From Planctomycetota bacterium (GTDB lineage: Bacteria; Planctomycetota; UBA1135; GCA-002686595), in contig JADJQU010000009.1 in the NCBI GenBank assembly GCA_016712565.1, positions 62,001 through 126,000 of the forward strand: a stretch of DNA of 64,000 bases. Direction: 5' to 3'. A program made the translations under genes and the position numbers. The notes below the pieces were generated by a model. That model was not told where the DNA came from. It worked only from the letters and a program-made list of their open reading frames with translations, and made no database searches. This document shows, in pieces, positions 36,196 through 45,200 of the stretch. The stretch's first letter is position 1; each line of letters opens with the position of its first letter.

Positions 36196-37245
36196 CTACG
36201 GGCCGACAATGAACTCAAGACCGGCCGAAAGCGAAATGTTGTCCGGTTGCGAGAAGCCGGGGTCGCGACCCCAGTACTGACAATTGACCTTCGTGCCCGG
36301 GACGATCAGCGAGGGGCTGGGCGTGCCGCCAAGTGAGCCCTGAGCAAAGGAGTTCATGTCAATCGAGAAGTCGCCGCTGCAGTCCTGGGTGGGCAGTGCG
36401 CTGCCTCCCGAGTTGACGATGATCGTGCGCTTGATGGGGCCGTTGACGCACAGGGTGCCTCCCAGGAACGGGGATGCATCCCGGCCGTTGATGCCGTAGA
36501 GCATCAGACCCGGGCGCTGATTGCGGTTCTGCAGCGACTGAATTACGAAGCCCGACGTCGCGGAACCGGACGAGGCCCCGAGGGTCCCAATCGTCGGCGT
36601 GCAGCCCAGGGAGTTCACCTTGGCCGTGCAGTACGTGACCGGCGCGAAGCTCGTGGGCTCCAACTGCACGCCGTTCACCGTGGCGTAGAGGGTCGAGACG
36701 TTGCAGACGATCTCCAGGCTGCCGCCGATGACCGTGGCGCGATGCAGCGCATAGGTTTCGCCGAGCACGTGGGCCCCGGTCCAATCGGCGCCCCCCACGA
36801 TCTGCTGTGGATCCAGCGAACCGGTCACCGCGACCGCGGTGAAGTAACTGGTGCGATTGTCCGGAGGGAAGGCGTAGGTGTAGACGTTGTACTCGCCGTC
36901 GTTGAGCCCGGTGAAGAGCAGGGTCAGGGCTCCGTCGTGACCGCCGTCCACGAGCAGTTCGTCATCACCCGAGGTGTTCGGGTTGTCGAACCCGAAGGCA
37001 AAGTGGAGTGCATCCGTGGCCACGACGCTGGCCCCGCTGGGGGCGCCCGTCAGGTCCAGCAAGGGCCCCCCACCTTGAACCAACAGGCGATTCCAGTGGC
37101 CTGCCTGGCCGGAGGCCGCGCCGTAGGCGGCCGAGGGCGCCCCGTTGTATTGGCCGATGTCGAGGTTGATGGCCTGCGCCGAGGCGAGGCCGGCGAGACA
37201 ACTCAGGGCGGTGGCGGCGCTGACTGCGCGGAGGGTGGGTAGCAT
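36196..37245 (-). CDS. Secreted protein with YCxAKVNSLGCTP C-terminal module
   Basis: A 349-residue protein with signal MLPTLRAVSAATALSCLAGLASAQA. The N-terminal half (about 26-200) is a beta-rich domain (DIGQYNGAPSAAYG, LFTGLNDGEYNVYTYAFPP) without enzyme motifs. The C-terminal part, about residues 203-349, is the module also found on the subtilase: YCTAKVNSLGCTPTIG, LLYGING-like, GGTLCVNGPIKRT, DCSGDFSIDM and YWGRDPGF. The start at 37245 gives a clean signal peptide; sequence further upstream is not conserved. The selenoprotein pair begins 12 bp downstream, so they may share a transcript. Confidence 0.75.
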   Translation of the reverse strand: MLPTLRAVSAATALSCLAGLASAQAINLDIGQYNGAPSAAYGAASGQAGHWNRLLVQGGGPLLDLTGAPSGASVVATDALHFAFGFDNPNTSGDDELLVDGGHDGALTLLFTGLNDGEYNVYTYAFPPDNRTSYFTAVAVTGSLDPQQIVGGADWTGAHVLGETYALHRATVIGGSLEIVCNVSTLYATVNGVQLEPTSFAPVTYCTAKVNSLGCTPTIGTLGASSGSATSGFVIQSLQNRNQRPGLMLYGINGRDASPFLGGTLCVNGPIKRTIIVNSGGSALPTQDCSGDFSIDMNSFAQGSLGGTPSPSLIVPGTKVNCQYWGRDPGFSQPDNISLSAGLEFIVGP

Positions 37246-37474
37246 GGAAGCGTGTGGGACTTGGGCGACCCAGGTGGACTCGGCAGCCAACCCCGGCAGG
37301 GCGGGACACGGGCTGTCGGCCGTCTGGGGCCGCTGGGAATAACCCTTTGAATCTACCTCGAAATCCCATTCTTGGGGCGCGGATCCCGTGACACGGCACA
37401 AACCGCGCCCTGGCGTTCGGCAGGCAGGCCTGTCGGGTCCCCAAGCCCCTCTCGCCGCGCGAGGAGGCTCCTTC

Positions 37475-38002
37475 GTGGCCCTGCTGCGGGGGATCAACGT
37501 GGGAGGCAGGCACCGCATCACGATGGCCGAGCTTGCGCGGATCTTTACCGAGGCGGGAGCAGCCCGGGTCGAGACGTTGATTCAAAGTGGAAACGTGGTG
37601 TTCGAGGCCGCCCCCCGGGCCGTTCCCGAACTGGTGGAGGCCGCCGCAGCCGGGCTGCGACAGCGGCTGGGCACGGAAATTCCCGTGGTCGTGCGCTCCG
37701 TGGCGGAACTGGCCGCGGTGACGCGCAAGAACCCGTTCCTCCTCCGCGGGGAGGATCCCGAGCGGCTCCACGTGGCCTTCCTGCGGGAGAAGCCCGCGCC
37801 CGCCGCCGTCGCCGCCCTGGATCCCGGGCGCTCGAAACCCGACGCCTTCGTCGTGCAGGGCCGGGAGATCTACCTGTGCCTGCCCCACGGCGTGGCGCGC
37901 ACACGCCTCACCAACGATTGGTTCGACCGCAGCCTGGACACGAAGTCCACGCTGCGCAATTGGCGCACGACGCTCTCGCTGCTGGAACTCGCTTCGCGCT
38001 AG
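37475..38002 (+). CDS. DUF1697 family protein
   Basis: A 175-residue protein of DUF1697. The family start VALLRGINVGG is preceded by GAGGAGG eight bases before GTG 37475, which decides this start over the GTG at 37388. Other conserved stretches are LIQSGNVVFEA, ELAAVTRKNPF, LHVAFL, and LTNDWFDRSLDTKSTLRNWRTT near the end. Proteins of this family are small, cytoplasmic and of unknown biochemical function. The gene is divergent from the secreted-protein gene at 36196-37245. Confidence 0.88.
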   Translation: MALLRGINVGGRHRITMAELARIFTEAGAARVETLIQSGNVVFEAAPRAVPELVEAAAAGLRQRLGTEIPVVVRSVAELAAVTRKNPFLLRGEDPERLHVAFLREKPAPAAVAALDPGRSKPDAFVVQGREIYLCLPHGVARTRLTNDWFDRSLDTKSTLRNWRTTLSLLELASR

Positions 38003-38008
38003 GGGGAC

Positions 38009-38052
38009 CCGGGACGCGAAGGCCGCCGCGCGGCGGGGTCTTCGCGTCCCGG
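38009..38052. terminator. Hairpin between convergent genes
   Basis: A perfect 12-bp stem (38009-38020 with 38041-38052) encloses an inner GC-rich stem-loop (CCGCC with GGCGG). It starts 7 bp after the DUF1697 stop and ends 14 bp before the stop of the convergent gene, so it can serve both directions. Confidence 0.7.
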
Positions 38053-38065
38053 AGCCGTGCCGCGT

Positions 38066-41000
38066 TCAGGGTGTGAACGTGATGGCGAGGCCGTTGGTCA
38101 AGTTCGCTCCGGTGCCGCAGGGCCCTGCCTGGTCGCGATACCAGGCCTGGAAGTTCCAGGTGCTGCCGGCGGTGATCAACCCTCCGCTCAGCCCGACCAC
38201 CTGCACGATGTCGATCAGGCCCGTGGGTCCCGAGGTCTGTTCCGGGAAGCGCCGGACCACGTTGATGCACAACAGGCCGTCCGTGAATTGCAGGCCGTTG
38301 CCGCCGTTCAACTGCTGCGATCCCATGAAGAAGATCGTCGGCTTGTTGGTGGGCATCTGGATCGAGGTCAGACGCGAGCTGTCGTTGGACACGCTGGCCT
38401 GGCCCGAGTTGTAGAGGATCGCTCCACGATTCGTGGAGTTGAGGCAGCCCTTGCCGGCGCCGAGGCTCGAGTTGCCGCAGGGGCAAGGCGTCCCCAGGCC
38501 GTCGCCGAAGCAGAACTGCACCCCCGGTCCTTCGCACTCGTCGGGCAAGCCGTTCTGGTTCAGGTCGAGGCTCGTGCCCACGAAGATGTCGCACTCGTCG
38601 GGCACCTGGTTCGTGTTGCAGTCCGGATCGCAGTTGTCGGGAATGCCGTTCGCCTGGCAGTCCGGTTGCAGACCCAGGGCGATCTCGCACACGTCCCCGA
38701 TGCCGTTGCCGTCGCAATCGGCCTGGTTCGGGTTGGCGTGGTTCGGACAGTTGTCGCAGACGTCGCCGCGGCCGTCGTTGTCGGCGTCCAGCTGATCGGG
38801 ATTCTGCGTGTTGATGCAGTTGTCGATGCAGTTCGGGACGCCGTCACCGTCGTTGTCGGTCTCCGGGAACCCGCAGCCGCAGAAGCCGGGCACGACCTTG
38901 TTCGGATCGGTCGGGCAACCATCGACGCAGTCGGGGAAACCGTCGCCGTCCGAATCGGTCTCGGGCACGCCGCAGCCGCAGACCCCCGGGGTGGTCTTGC
39001 TCGGGTCCGCGGGGCAGCCGTCGAGGCAGTCCGGCGTGCCGTCGGAGTCCGTGTCCGTGTCCGGCGTGCCGCAGCCGCACGCGCCTGGCGCGACCTTGAG
39101 CGGGTCGTTGGGGCAGGCGTCGACGCAGTTCGGTGTGCCGTCGCCGTCGGTGTCGGTCTCGGGCCGGTTGCAGCCGCAGAATCCCGGACTCGTCTTGTTG
39201 GCATCCGTCGGGCAGCCGTCGAGGCAGTCCGGCGTGCCGTCGGAGTCCGTGTCCGTGTCCGGCGTCCCGCAGCCGCACACGCCGGGCGCGATCTTGCCCG
39301 GATCCGTCGGGCAGGCGTCGATGCAGTCCGGCGTGCCGTCGGAGTCCGTGTCCGTGTCCGGCGTCCCGCAGCCGCACACGCCGGGCGCGATCTTGCCCGG
39401 ATCCGTCGGGCAGGCGTCGATGCAATCCGGCGTGCCGTCGGCGTCCGTGTCCGTGTCCGGCGTCCCACAGCCGCACACGCCGGGGGCGATCTTGGCCGGA
39501 TCCGCGGGGCAGCCGTCGGTGCAATCCGGGGTCAAGTCGCCGTCGCTGTCGAGGAAAGGCAGCACGTCGACCGTGTAGTCGTGGTAGTAGGCGAAGGTCG
39601 AGATGCCGCAGGGCTGCACCGTGGTGCTGTCGTCGAGGGCCACGCGCATGCGCGTGTTGCCGAGCGTCGCCCCCGCGGGCGGAAGGATCGTCCCGGAGAA
39701 CTGGGTCGGCAGCGCCGGCGGGTTGCCCACCAGCGGGAAGGTCTCGCCCGCGTCGGCGAAGTCGAAGTCCTGGTTCCAGTCGACGAACACGCTGACCTTG
39801 TCCGTGGCAAACGAATTCAGGGTGTCGACGAGGATGCCCTGCGGGCAGCCGATGCTGGCCGGGTTCACCAGCTGCATGAAGTTCTCGTAACCGCCCGCCG
39901 TGCAGGTCGGCGTGGCGTTGTCGATCGCGCCGTAGCGCACGCGCGCGATGTACTCCAGGGTCGGACCGCAGGGGCTCGTGGTCGCCGCCTGGCAGTAGTC
40001 CGGGCAGGTCTGGGTCAACCGGAACGTGCCCCTGTCCGAGGGTAGCTTGCCGCCGTGGACCAGGGTCCGGTACTCGACGCCGAACTGGGTCGCGAAGGTC
40101 ACCTCCGAGGCCAGCGGATTGACACCACAGCTGGCGTCGTCGTTGTCGGCGACGCACACCAGCCCGCCGCAGGCTCCGCTGAAGACCGTGATCCGGGTGT
40201 CGAAGCTCGTCGCCGCGTCACAGGTGGAAAGCGTCACCGGGAATCCCGTGCCCGTGAAACGGAACCACACGCCAGGCGCCACGCTGGGCGTGGTGCAGCC
40301 CGGCAACGCGTCCTGGGAGGCAAAGGTGGTGCTGACCGTGGCCGCCGGCGAGCCGCAGGGAAAGAACGCCGCAGTGCTGCAGTCGTCGTGGTAGGGAGGC
40401 GGCGTGTAGGGAGAGGCGATGTCGTAGATCGCGATGCTGTCGGGCGACGACTGGTGCGTGCCCACCAGGGACAGAAACCCCGGATTGCGCGGATCAGGGT
40501 AGATGTCCATCCCCCCCGCGATGCTGCCCAGGGGCAGATTCTGGCCCTGGAACGCGCGGCCGGTCGGAGTGAGCGCCGATGCGCCCACCGCAAGCTCCAC
40601 GGCCTGCAGGGCGGGCGTGCCGTTCTGGGTCCAGCCCCACAGCGTGCTGCTGGAGCCGTCCCAGGCGAGGCCCGCGAAGGCCAAGGTGGGCAGGGTCGGA
40701 TTGGCGTAGGTCTTGACCGTCGTGGCCGTGCCCAGATTCGGATCGAGCACGAACTCCCAGACGATCGAGCCGAAGTTGGCCGTGTAGAAGTGCCCGTCGA
40801 GGGGATTGCGCGCCAGACAGCGCACGATCGACGGCAGCCCGCCCGCCAGGGGATTGGTCAACGTGTACACGCGGGCGAAACTGATCCCGCCCGTGCCCGC
40901 ATCGTAGTCGTACTCGACGATGCGATTGGATTCCTCGCCGAACCAGAGCTTGCCGGCAAATTCATCCGACTCCCCGTCGCGGTGGCCGAACGTACTGGTG

Positions 41001-41356
41001 GCGATCGAGGACTGCGGGAACTGCGCCAGCAGCGCGCCGTTCTGGGCGTACTTGTAGATCAGCCCGCTGTTGAGCGACGCGCTGCCGTCGCCGCCGGTGA
41101 CCCAGTAGTGGCCGAACGCGGCTTCGACGCCGTACACGAACGTGTTCGCCGGGATCGGCGGGTTCTGCACGTCGAGGGGCCCGACCACGAGGCCCCCCAG
41201 GAAGTCAGGCCCCGGGAGCGGAGGCGCGCCCATGTCCAGCCTGAGCGTCGGGCTGGCGTCGAAGGTCTCGCGCAATGACTGCGCAGGCACGGGCGTCCCC
41301 GCGAGCATCGCGATGGACAGAACGGAAGCCTTGAGGATGATCTGGTTGCAAAGCAT
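38066..41356 (-). CDS. Large secreted protein with GEVED domain and thrombospondin type 3 repeats
   Basis: A 1096-residue exported protein, signal MLCNQIILKASVLSIAMLAG. The first 330 residues are propeller-like. A pre-peptidase-type region follows (DDCSTAAFFPCGSP). A GEVED domain occurs at about 515-600 (VDWNQDFDFADAGETFPL). Then come seven or more calcium-binding TSP3 repeats (DTDTDSDGTPDCIDACP, each followed by GVCGCGTP) and EF-hand-like DxNxDGxxD stretches. The last 140 residues begin FCFGDGLGTPCPCGNSS and contain DGLLCINVVRRF and AWYRDQAGPCG. This is a second type of planctomycete C-terminal module. A structural, Ca-stabilised surface protein is inferred. Confidence 0.85.
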   Translation of the reverse strand: MLCNQIILKASVLSIAMLAGTPVPAQSLRETFDASPTLRLDMGAPPLPGPDFLGGLVVGPLDVQNPPIPANTFVYGVEAAFGHYWVTGGDGSASLNSGLIYKYAQNGALLAQFPQSSIATSTFGHRDGESDEFAGKLWFGEESNRIVEYDYDAGTGGISFARVYTLTNPLAGGLPSIVRCLARNPLDGHFYTANFGSIVWEFVLDPNLGTATTVKTYANPTLPTLAFAGLAWDGSSSTLWGWTQNGTPALQAVELAVGASALTPTGRAFQGQNLPLGSIAGGMDIYPDPRNPGFLSLVGTHQSSPDSIAIYDIASPYTPPPYHDDCSTAAFFPCGSPAATVSTTFASQDALPGCTTPSVAPGVWFRFTGTGFPVTLSTCDAATSFDTRITVFSGACGGLVCVADNDDASCGVNPLASEVTFATQFGVEYRTLVHGGKLPSDRGTFRLTQTCPDYCQAATTSPCGPTLEYIARVRYGAIDNATPTCTAGGYENFMQLVNPASIGCPQGILVDTLNSFATDKVSVFVDWNQDFDFADAGETFPLVGNPPALPTQFSGTILPPAGATLGNTRMRVALDDSTTVQPCGISTFAYYHDYTVDVLPFLDSDGDLTPDCTDGCPADPAKIAPGVCGCGTPDTDTDADGTPDCIDACPTDPGKIAPGVCGCGTPDTDTDSDGTPDCIDACPTDPGKIAPGVCGCGTPDTDTDSDGTPDCLDGCPTDANKTSPGFCGCNRPETDTDGDGTPNCVDACPNDPLKVAPGACGCGTPDTDTDSDGTPDCLDGCPADPSKTTPGVCGCGVPETDSDGDGFPDCVDGCPTDPNKVVPGFCGCGFPETDNDGDGVPNCIDNCINTQNPDQLDADNDGRGDVCDNCPNHANPNQADCDGNGIGDVCEIALGLQPDCQANGIPDNCDPDCNTNQVPDECDIFVGTSLDLNQNGLPDECEGPGVQFCFGDGLGTPCPCGNSSLGAGKGCLNSTNRGAILYNSGQASVSNDSSRLTSIQMPTNKPTIFFMGSQQLNGGNGLQFTDGLLCINVVRRFPEQTSGPTGLIDIVQVVGLSGGLITAGSTWNFQAWYRDQAGPCGTGANLTNGLAITFTP
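38840..39535 (-). repeat. Tandem 99-bp coding repeats (TSP3 units)
   Basis: Near-identical 99-bp units encode 33-residue TSP3 repeats. The same 20-base string starts at 39047, 39245, 39344 and 39443, all in 99-bp register, so recent unit duplication is likely. Flanking units are more diverged. Confidence 0.8.
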
Positions 41357-41739
41357 GGGAAAATGCCTGCGCCTCTGCGGGGCGCTCTGGGTGCGAGTTG
41401 GAATTGCCGGGAAAGGCAGCCCTCCAGCTTGCACGAGATCCCAGGAAACGGGGGAACGGATCGGGCCTGATCGGGTCCGCAGGTGCTATTGCAGTCTTGG
41501 AACGAGGTGGGCCCCGGCCGCGAGGGATGCAAGCTTCCCTCCGGCAACGACTTGCGAACGAGGGAAGCTGCGCCCTGGGGCCAACCCGGGCCGCGGCGCC
41601 GTCGCGGCCGGCATGCCCCGGCTCGCCGGGACCGGGCCGACCCGTCCCTCCGCGAGCACGGATCCCTCCCGATTCGGATTCACGGAGACCGGCCGCTCCT
41701 GGGGTGGGCCCCCGTCGGAACCGGGCGCGTCCCGAGGCC
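41357..41739. other. Intergenic region between prfB and the TSP3 protein gene
   Basis: A 383-bp gap with no credible gene. It must hold the promoter of the TSP3-repeat gene and the end of the prfB transcript. The only structure seen is the hairpin at 41532-41569. Confidence 0.5.
41532..41569 (-). terminator. Hairpin downstream of prfB
   Basis: A 9-bp stem (41532-41540 with 41561-41569) holds an inner GCAA/TTGC stem with a CGAC loop. It lies 170 bp after the prfB stop and could end that transcript; there is no T-run. Confidence 0.45.
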
Positions 41740-42853
41740 CTATTTCTTCACGCGGCCGCGGTAGCGCAGATAGGCCTCGATGAAGCCGTCGAGCTTGCCG
41801 TCGAGCACCGCCTGGATGTTCCCCACTTCGAAGTCCGTGCGATGGTCCTTGACCATCTGATAGGGGTGCATCACGTAGGAGCGGATCTGGCTGCCGAACT
41901 TGATCTCGCCCTTGGCGTCGTAGAGCGCCGCCATCTCGGTGTCGCGCTGGGCCTCCTTCAGGGCCACCAACTTGGCCTTGAGGATCTGCATGGCCATGTC
42001 GCGGTTCTTGTGCTGGCTGCGCTGGGACTGGCAGCGCACCACCAGGCCCGTGGGCCGGTGCGTCAGGCGCACGGCCGACTCGGTCTTGTTGACGTGCTGG
42101 CCGCCCGCGCCGCCCGCGCGCATGGTGTCCATGTCGACGTCGGCCTCGTTGATCACGACGTCGGCTTCGTCGTCGAGCTCCGGGGTCGCGCCCACCGAGG
42201 CGAAGGCCGTGTGGCGCCGAGCCTGGCTGTCGAACGGGCTGATGCGCACCAGCCGATGGACGCCCGTTTCGGCCTTCAGGTAGCCGAAGGCGTAGGCGCC
42301 CTCGATGCGGATCGTGGCGGTGCGGATGCCGCCTTCGTCCTCTGTCGAGCGCTCCACCTCCTCCACCGTGAATCCCTTGGACTCGGCCCAGCGGATGTAC
42401 ATGCGCAAGAGGATGCCCGCCCAGTCGCAGGCGTCGATTCCGCCGGCCCCCGCCGTGATCTGCAGGAAGGCGTTGCGCTGGTCCTGGGGACCGCCGAGCA
42501 TCACGCGGAAGTCGAGGTCGGCGAGGTCCTGTTCGACGGCCGTCGCCAGCTGGGCCAGATCCTCCTGGACCTCTTTTTCACCCGCCTCGCGGCCCATCTC
42601 GACCAGCAGGGCCATCTCCTCCAGGTGCTTGGCGAGCTTGTCGACCGGCTCCACGACGCTGCGCGCGACCTTCTTCTCCGCGATCAGCTTCTGGCTCTTC
42701 TGCTGGTCCGACCAGAACTCAGGACCGTTCTCGAGCTCGCCGATCAGCGCCAGGCGCTTGTTCTTCTCGTAGTAGTCAAAGCCCCTCCCTGAGCTGCTCG
42801 AGGCGGCTCAAGGAGGTCTCCACGATGTTCTGGTAGTCGTTCAGGGACGGCAC
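41740..42853 (-). CDS. prfB: Peptide chain release factor 2 (programmed +1 frameshift)
   Basis: A 370-residue RF2 made by joining two frames. Frame 0 runs from GTG 42853 through QLREGL to an in-frame TGA at 42776-42778. A +1 shift at CTT-TGA-C continues with DYYEKNKRLALIGEL to the stop at 41740. The release motif GGQ is in RAGGAGGQHVNKTES and the stop-codon-reading SPF in RISPFDSQARRHTAF. RF2 terminates at UGA and UAA in the ribosome. The shift allows autoregulation: low RF2 slows termination at the internal UGA and more shifting occurs. The exact start is uncertain because no clear ribosome-binding site precedes the GTG. Confidence 0.95.
42775..42790 (-). promoter_or_regulatory. prfB +1 programmed frameshift site
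   Basis: The mRNA reads AGG GAG GGG CTT TGA C. The slippery CUU-UGA-C and the upstream Shine-Dalgarno-like AGGGAGGGG are the two classic parts of the RF2 recoding signal. Confidence 0.95.
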
Positions 42854-42911
42854 GGGGCGAAGAGGATAGTCCCGGCGGCGCCTCCGCGCCAGCCCCCGCC
42901 GGCCCGGCCGT

Positions 42912-44354
42912 TCACTTGGCCGGCGACGCGTCCAGCAGCCCCGGGTCGCCGATCAGCGCCTCGATCGCGGCTCGCTCGCGCGGAACGCCCGCGGTGATGA
43001 CCCGGTTTCCCTCCGGCGTGATCACGACCACGTCCTCGATGCGCACGCCGATCCCCGCGGCCTCGTCGTAGAGCCCCGGTTCGATGGTGAAGGCGCAGCC
43101 CGGCACCAGGGGTTGGGCGTAGTCGCCCACGTCGTGGACCTCCATGCCGACCCAGTGGCAGGCGCCGTGGCGCTGCAGACTCTGGAAGCCCGCATCCTTG
43201 AGCGCCTTGCCGCAGGCCCGCTCCACGTCGGCGATCGTTGCCCCGGGCTTGGCGGCGGCGATGCCCGCCTGCTGGGCCGCAAGCACGGCGTCGTAGAGCT
43301 GCGCCTGACGTTCACTGAATCTGCCGTTCACCGGCCAGGTGCGGGTGATGTCCACCACCATGTGCTCGTACTCCGGGGCGAAGTCGATCAACAGCACCTC
43401 CCCCGCCTGCATGCGCCGCCGGTTCGTGTTGTAGTGCAGCACGCACGAATTGCGCCCCGAACCGACGATCGCGTCGTATCCCGGCCCGGCGGCGCCCTCG
43501 CGCACGTGCACGTATTGCATCAGGGCCCCGAGCTCCCACTCGCCGCGGCCCGGGGCCGTGGAGCGCATGGCCTCGACCATGGCCATGGCGCCGATGCGGC
43601 CGCACTGTTCCAGGGCCGCGAGCTCCTCGGCGGTCTTCACGCGCCGCATCTCCGAGAGCTGGTAGCGCATGTCCGCCACTTCCACCTGGAACCTGGCCTT
43701 GAGGTTCTCGGCCAGCTTCTCCTCGCGGCTGCGGCGGCCGTCGAGGGGGTCGCCCGCGATTTTCCGGTCGTAGGGCTCGGCGCGGTCGTAGCAACCCGAC
43801 AGGGCCAGATGGGGCTCCTTGGTGATCCAGACCTTGCGGCCCGCGGGCATCAGGTCCTTGAGCGAGTCCAGGAGCTCCCCCGTCGGCCGCACGTCGGCGA
43901 TGCCGCACAATTCGGCCACCCAGGGGTCCTCGTGGTCCCACTTCTCGCCCTCCCAGGATTCGTTGCCCTCCTTGCGCGAGGGCAGGAAGAGGGTTGTCGT
44001 CCCGCCTTCGATGTCCATCACCAGCGTGGCGTTGGGGCTCTCGATGCCGGTCAGGTACCAGAAGTTCTTGTCCTGGCGGAACACCGTGTAGTCACGGGTG
44101 TCCGGAAGGCCGCGCACGATGACCACGCCGGACTTCAGGCGCTTGGCGAGCTCGGCGCGGCGTCCCGCATGGAATTCCTTGCCCAGGCCACAGGTGGGCT
44201 CGCCGCCTCCCTCGTCGGCGACGGACGGCAGCGGCTCGGACTTCGCCGGCCCGCGGACTTGAGGTTCGGGCCGGGCCGGGCGCGGGGGCCCCTGGAACGC
44301 CGCGACGGAGGTGGACAGGAGCAGCAGGCAGGCGGCGAAGGCGCTGGACTTCAT
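42912..44354 (-). CDS. Exported Xaa-Pro aminopeptidase-like protein (M24B)
   Basis: A 480-residue protein. Signal MKSSAFAACLLLLSTSVAA is followed by a Pro-rich stretch. The N-terminal creatinase-type domain has DKNFWYLTGIESPNATLVM. The C-terminal pita-bread domain has the metal ligands in LLIDFAPEYEHMVVDITRTWP (two Asp), CHWVGMEVHD (His), FTIEPGLY (Glu) and VRIEDVVVI (Glu). It should cleave N-terminal residues before proline outside the cytoplasm. The ATG at 44354 is chosen for the signal peptide. The gene is divergent from sfsA across 71 bp. Confidence 0.92.
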   Translation of the reverse strand: MKSSAFAACLLLLSTSVAAFQGPPRPARPEPQVRGPAKSEPLPSVADEGGGEPTCGLGKEFHAGRRAELAKRLKSGVVIVRGLPDTRDYTVFRQDKNFWYLTGIESPNATLVMDIEGGTTTLFLPSRKEGNESWEGEKWDHEDPWVAELCGIADVRPTGELLDSLKDLMPAGRKVWITKEPHLALSGCYDRAEPYDRKIAGDPLDGRRSREEKLAENLKARFQVEVADMRYQLSEMRRVKTAEELAALEQCGRIGAMAMVEAMRSTAPGRGEWELGALMQYVHVREGAAGPGYDAIVGSGRNSCVLHYNTNRRRMQAGEVLLIDFAPEYEHMVVDITRTWPVNGRFSERQAQLYDAVLAAQQAGIAAAKPGATIADVERACGKALKDAGFQSLQRHGACHWVGMEVHDVGDYAQPLVPGCAFTIEPGLYDEAAGIGVRIEDVVVITPEGNRVITAGVPRERAAIEALIGDPGLLDASPAK

Positions 44355-44425
44355 GGCCCGAGGATACGGCACGGGGCCTCTCCCGCCCATCGGGGAAGAC
44401 CCGGGGCCTGCTACCCTGCCGGCCC

Positions 44426-45145
44426 ATGCGCATCGAGCTGCCGACGCTTCAGGGCCGTTTTCTGCGGCGTTACAAGCGCTTCTTCGCGGACGTGGAGCTC
44501 GACGACGGCCGCGTGATCACCGCCCATTGCCCCAACACGGGGTCGATGCTGGGCTGCCTGGAGGAAGGCCGCCGGGCGGTGCTGCGCGATTCCCTGAATC
44601 TGGAGCGCAAGCTGCGCTACGTGCTGCAGGCGCTGCAGGTGGGCCGGACCTGGGTCAACGTGGACACGGGCCTGCCCAACGCCGTCGTGCCCGCGGAGAT
44701 CGCCCGCGGTCGCCTGCCGGAGCTCGCGGGCTACGACAACGTTCGGCGCGAGGTGAAGTACGGCGCGAACAGCCGCATCGACGTGCTGCTGGAGCGGGCG
44801 GACGGAGCGCGCTGCTACGTCGAGATCAAGAACACCACCCTGGCCCGGGGCCGCGTGGCCCAGTTCCCCGACGCGGTCACGGAGCGCGGGCTGAAGCACC
44901 TGGAGGAGCTCTCCAAGCTGGCCCGCCTGCCCGGCCACCGCGCCGTGCAGTTCTTCTTCGTCAGCCGCGCCGACGTGGACGCCTTCTCCCCGGCCGAGGA
45001 CATCGACCCGGCCTACGCCGCCGGGCTGCGCCGCGCCGCCGCCGCGGGGGTCGAGATCCTGGCCTACCGTGCCCGCGTGCGACCCGAGAGCTTGACCCTG
45101 GAACGGCGCCTCGAGGTCCGCCTCGGAACCCCGCCGCGGCCGTGA
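44426..45145 (+). CDS. sfsA: SfsA-family protein (sugar fermentation stimulation protein)
   Basis: A 239-residue SfsA homologue. It shows the N-terminal OB-like part (RFLRRYKRFFADVELDDG, AHCPNTGSMLGCLEEG) and the nuclease-like core REVKYGANSRIDVLLE with CYVEIKNTTL (E-x-K), then FPDAVTERGLKHLEEL. Length and motif order are those of the family (230-240). SfsA is a nucleic-acid-binding, nuclease-fold protein; its physiological role is unclear. Confidence 0.95.
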   Translation: MRIELPTLQGRFLRRYKRFFADVELDDGRVITAHCPNTGSMLGCLEEGRRAVLRDSLNLERKLRYVLQALQVGRTWVNVDTGLPNAVVPAEIARGRLPELAGYDNVRREVKYGANSRIDVLLERADGARCYVEIKNTTLARGRVAQFPDAVTERGLKHLEELSKLARLPGHRAVQFFFVSRADVDAFSPAEDIDPAYAAGLRRAAAAGVEILAYRARVRPESLTLERRLEVRLGTPPRP

Positions 45146-45200
45146 CCCGCGGAATGCCTGGAGGCTAGTCTCCCCGCCCCCCAACGACTGGATCCCGCCC

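Noticed and set aside
38840..39535. Possible CRISPR or non-coding tandem array
   Set aside because: Units are contiguous 99-bp repeats in frame, encoding TSP3 calcium-binding repeats, with no variable spacers.
42655..42853. prfB as a frameshifted pseudogene
   Set aside because: The break is the canonical CUU-UGA-C recoding site with an upstream Shine-Dalgarno-like sequence, and both parts are well conserved RF2.
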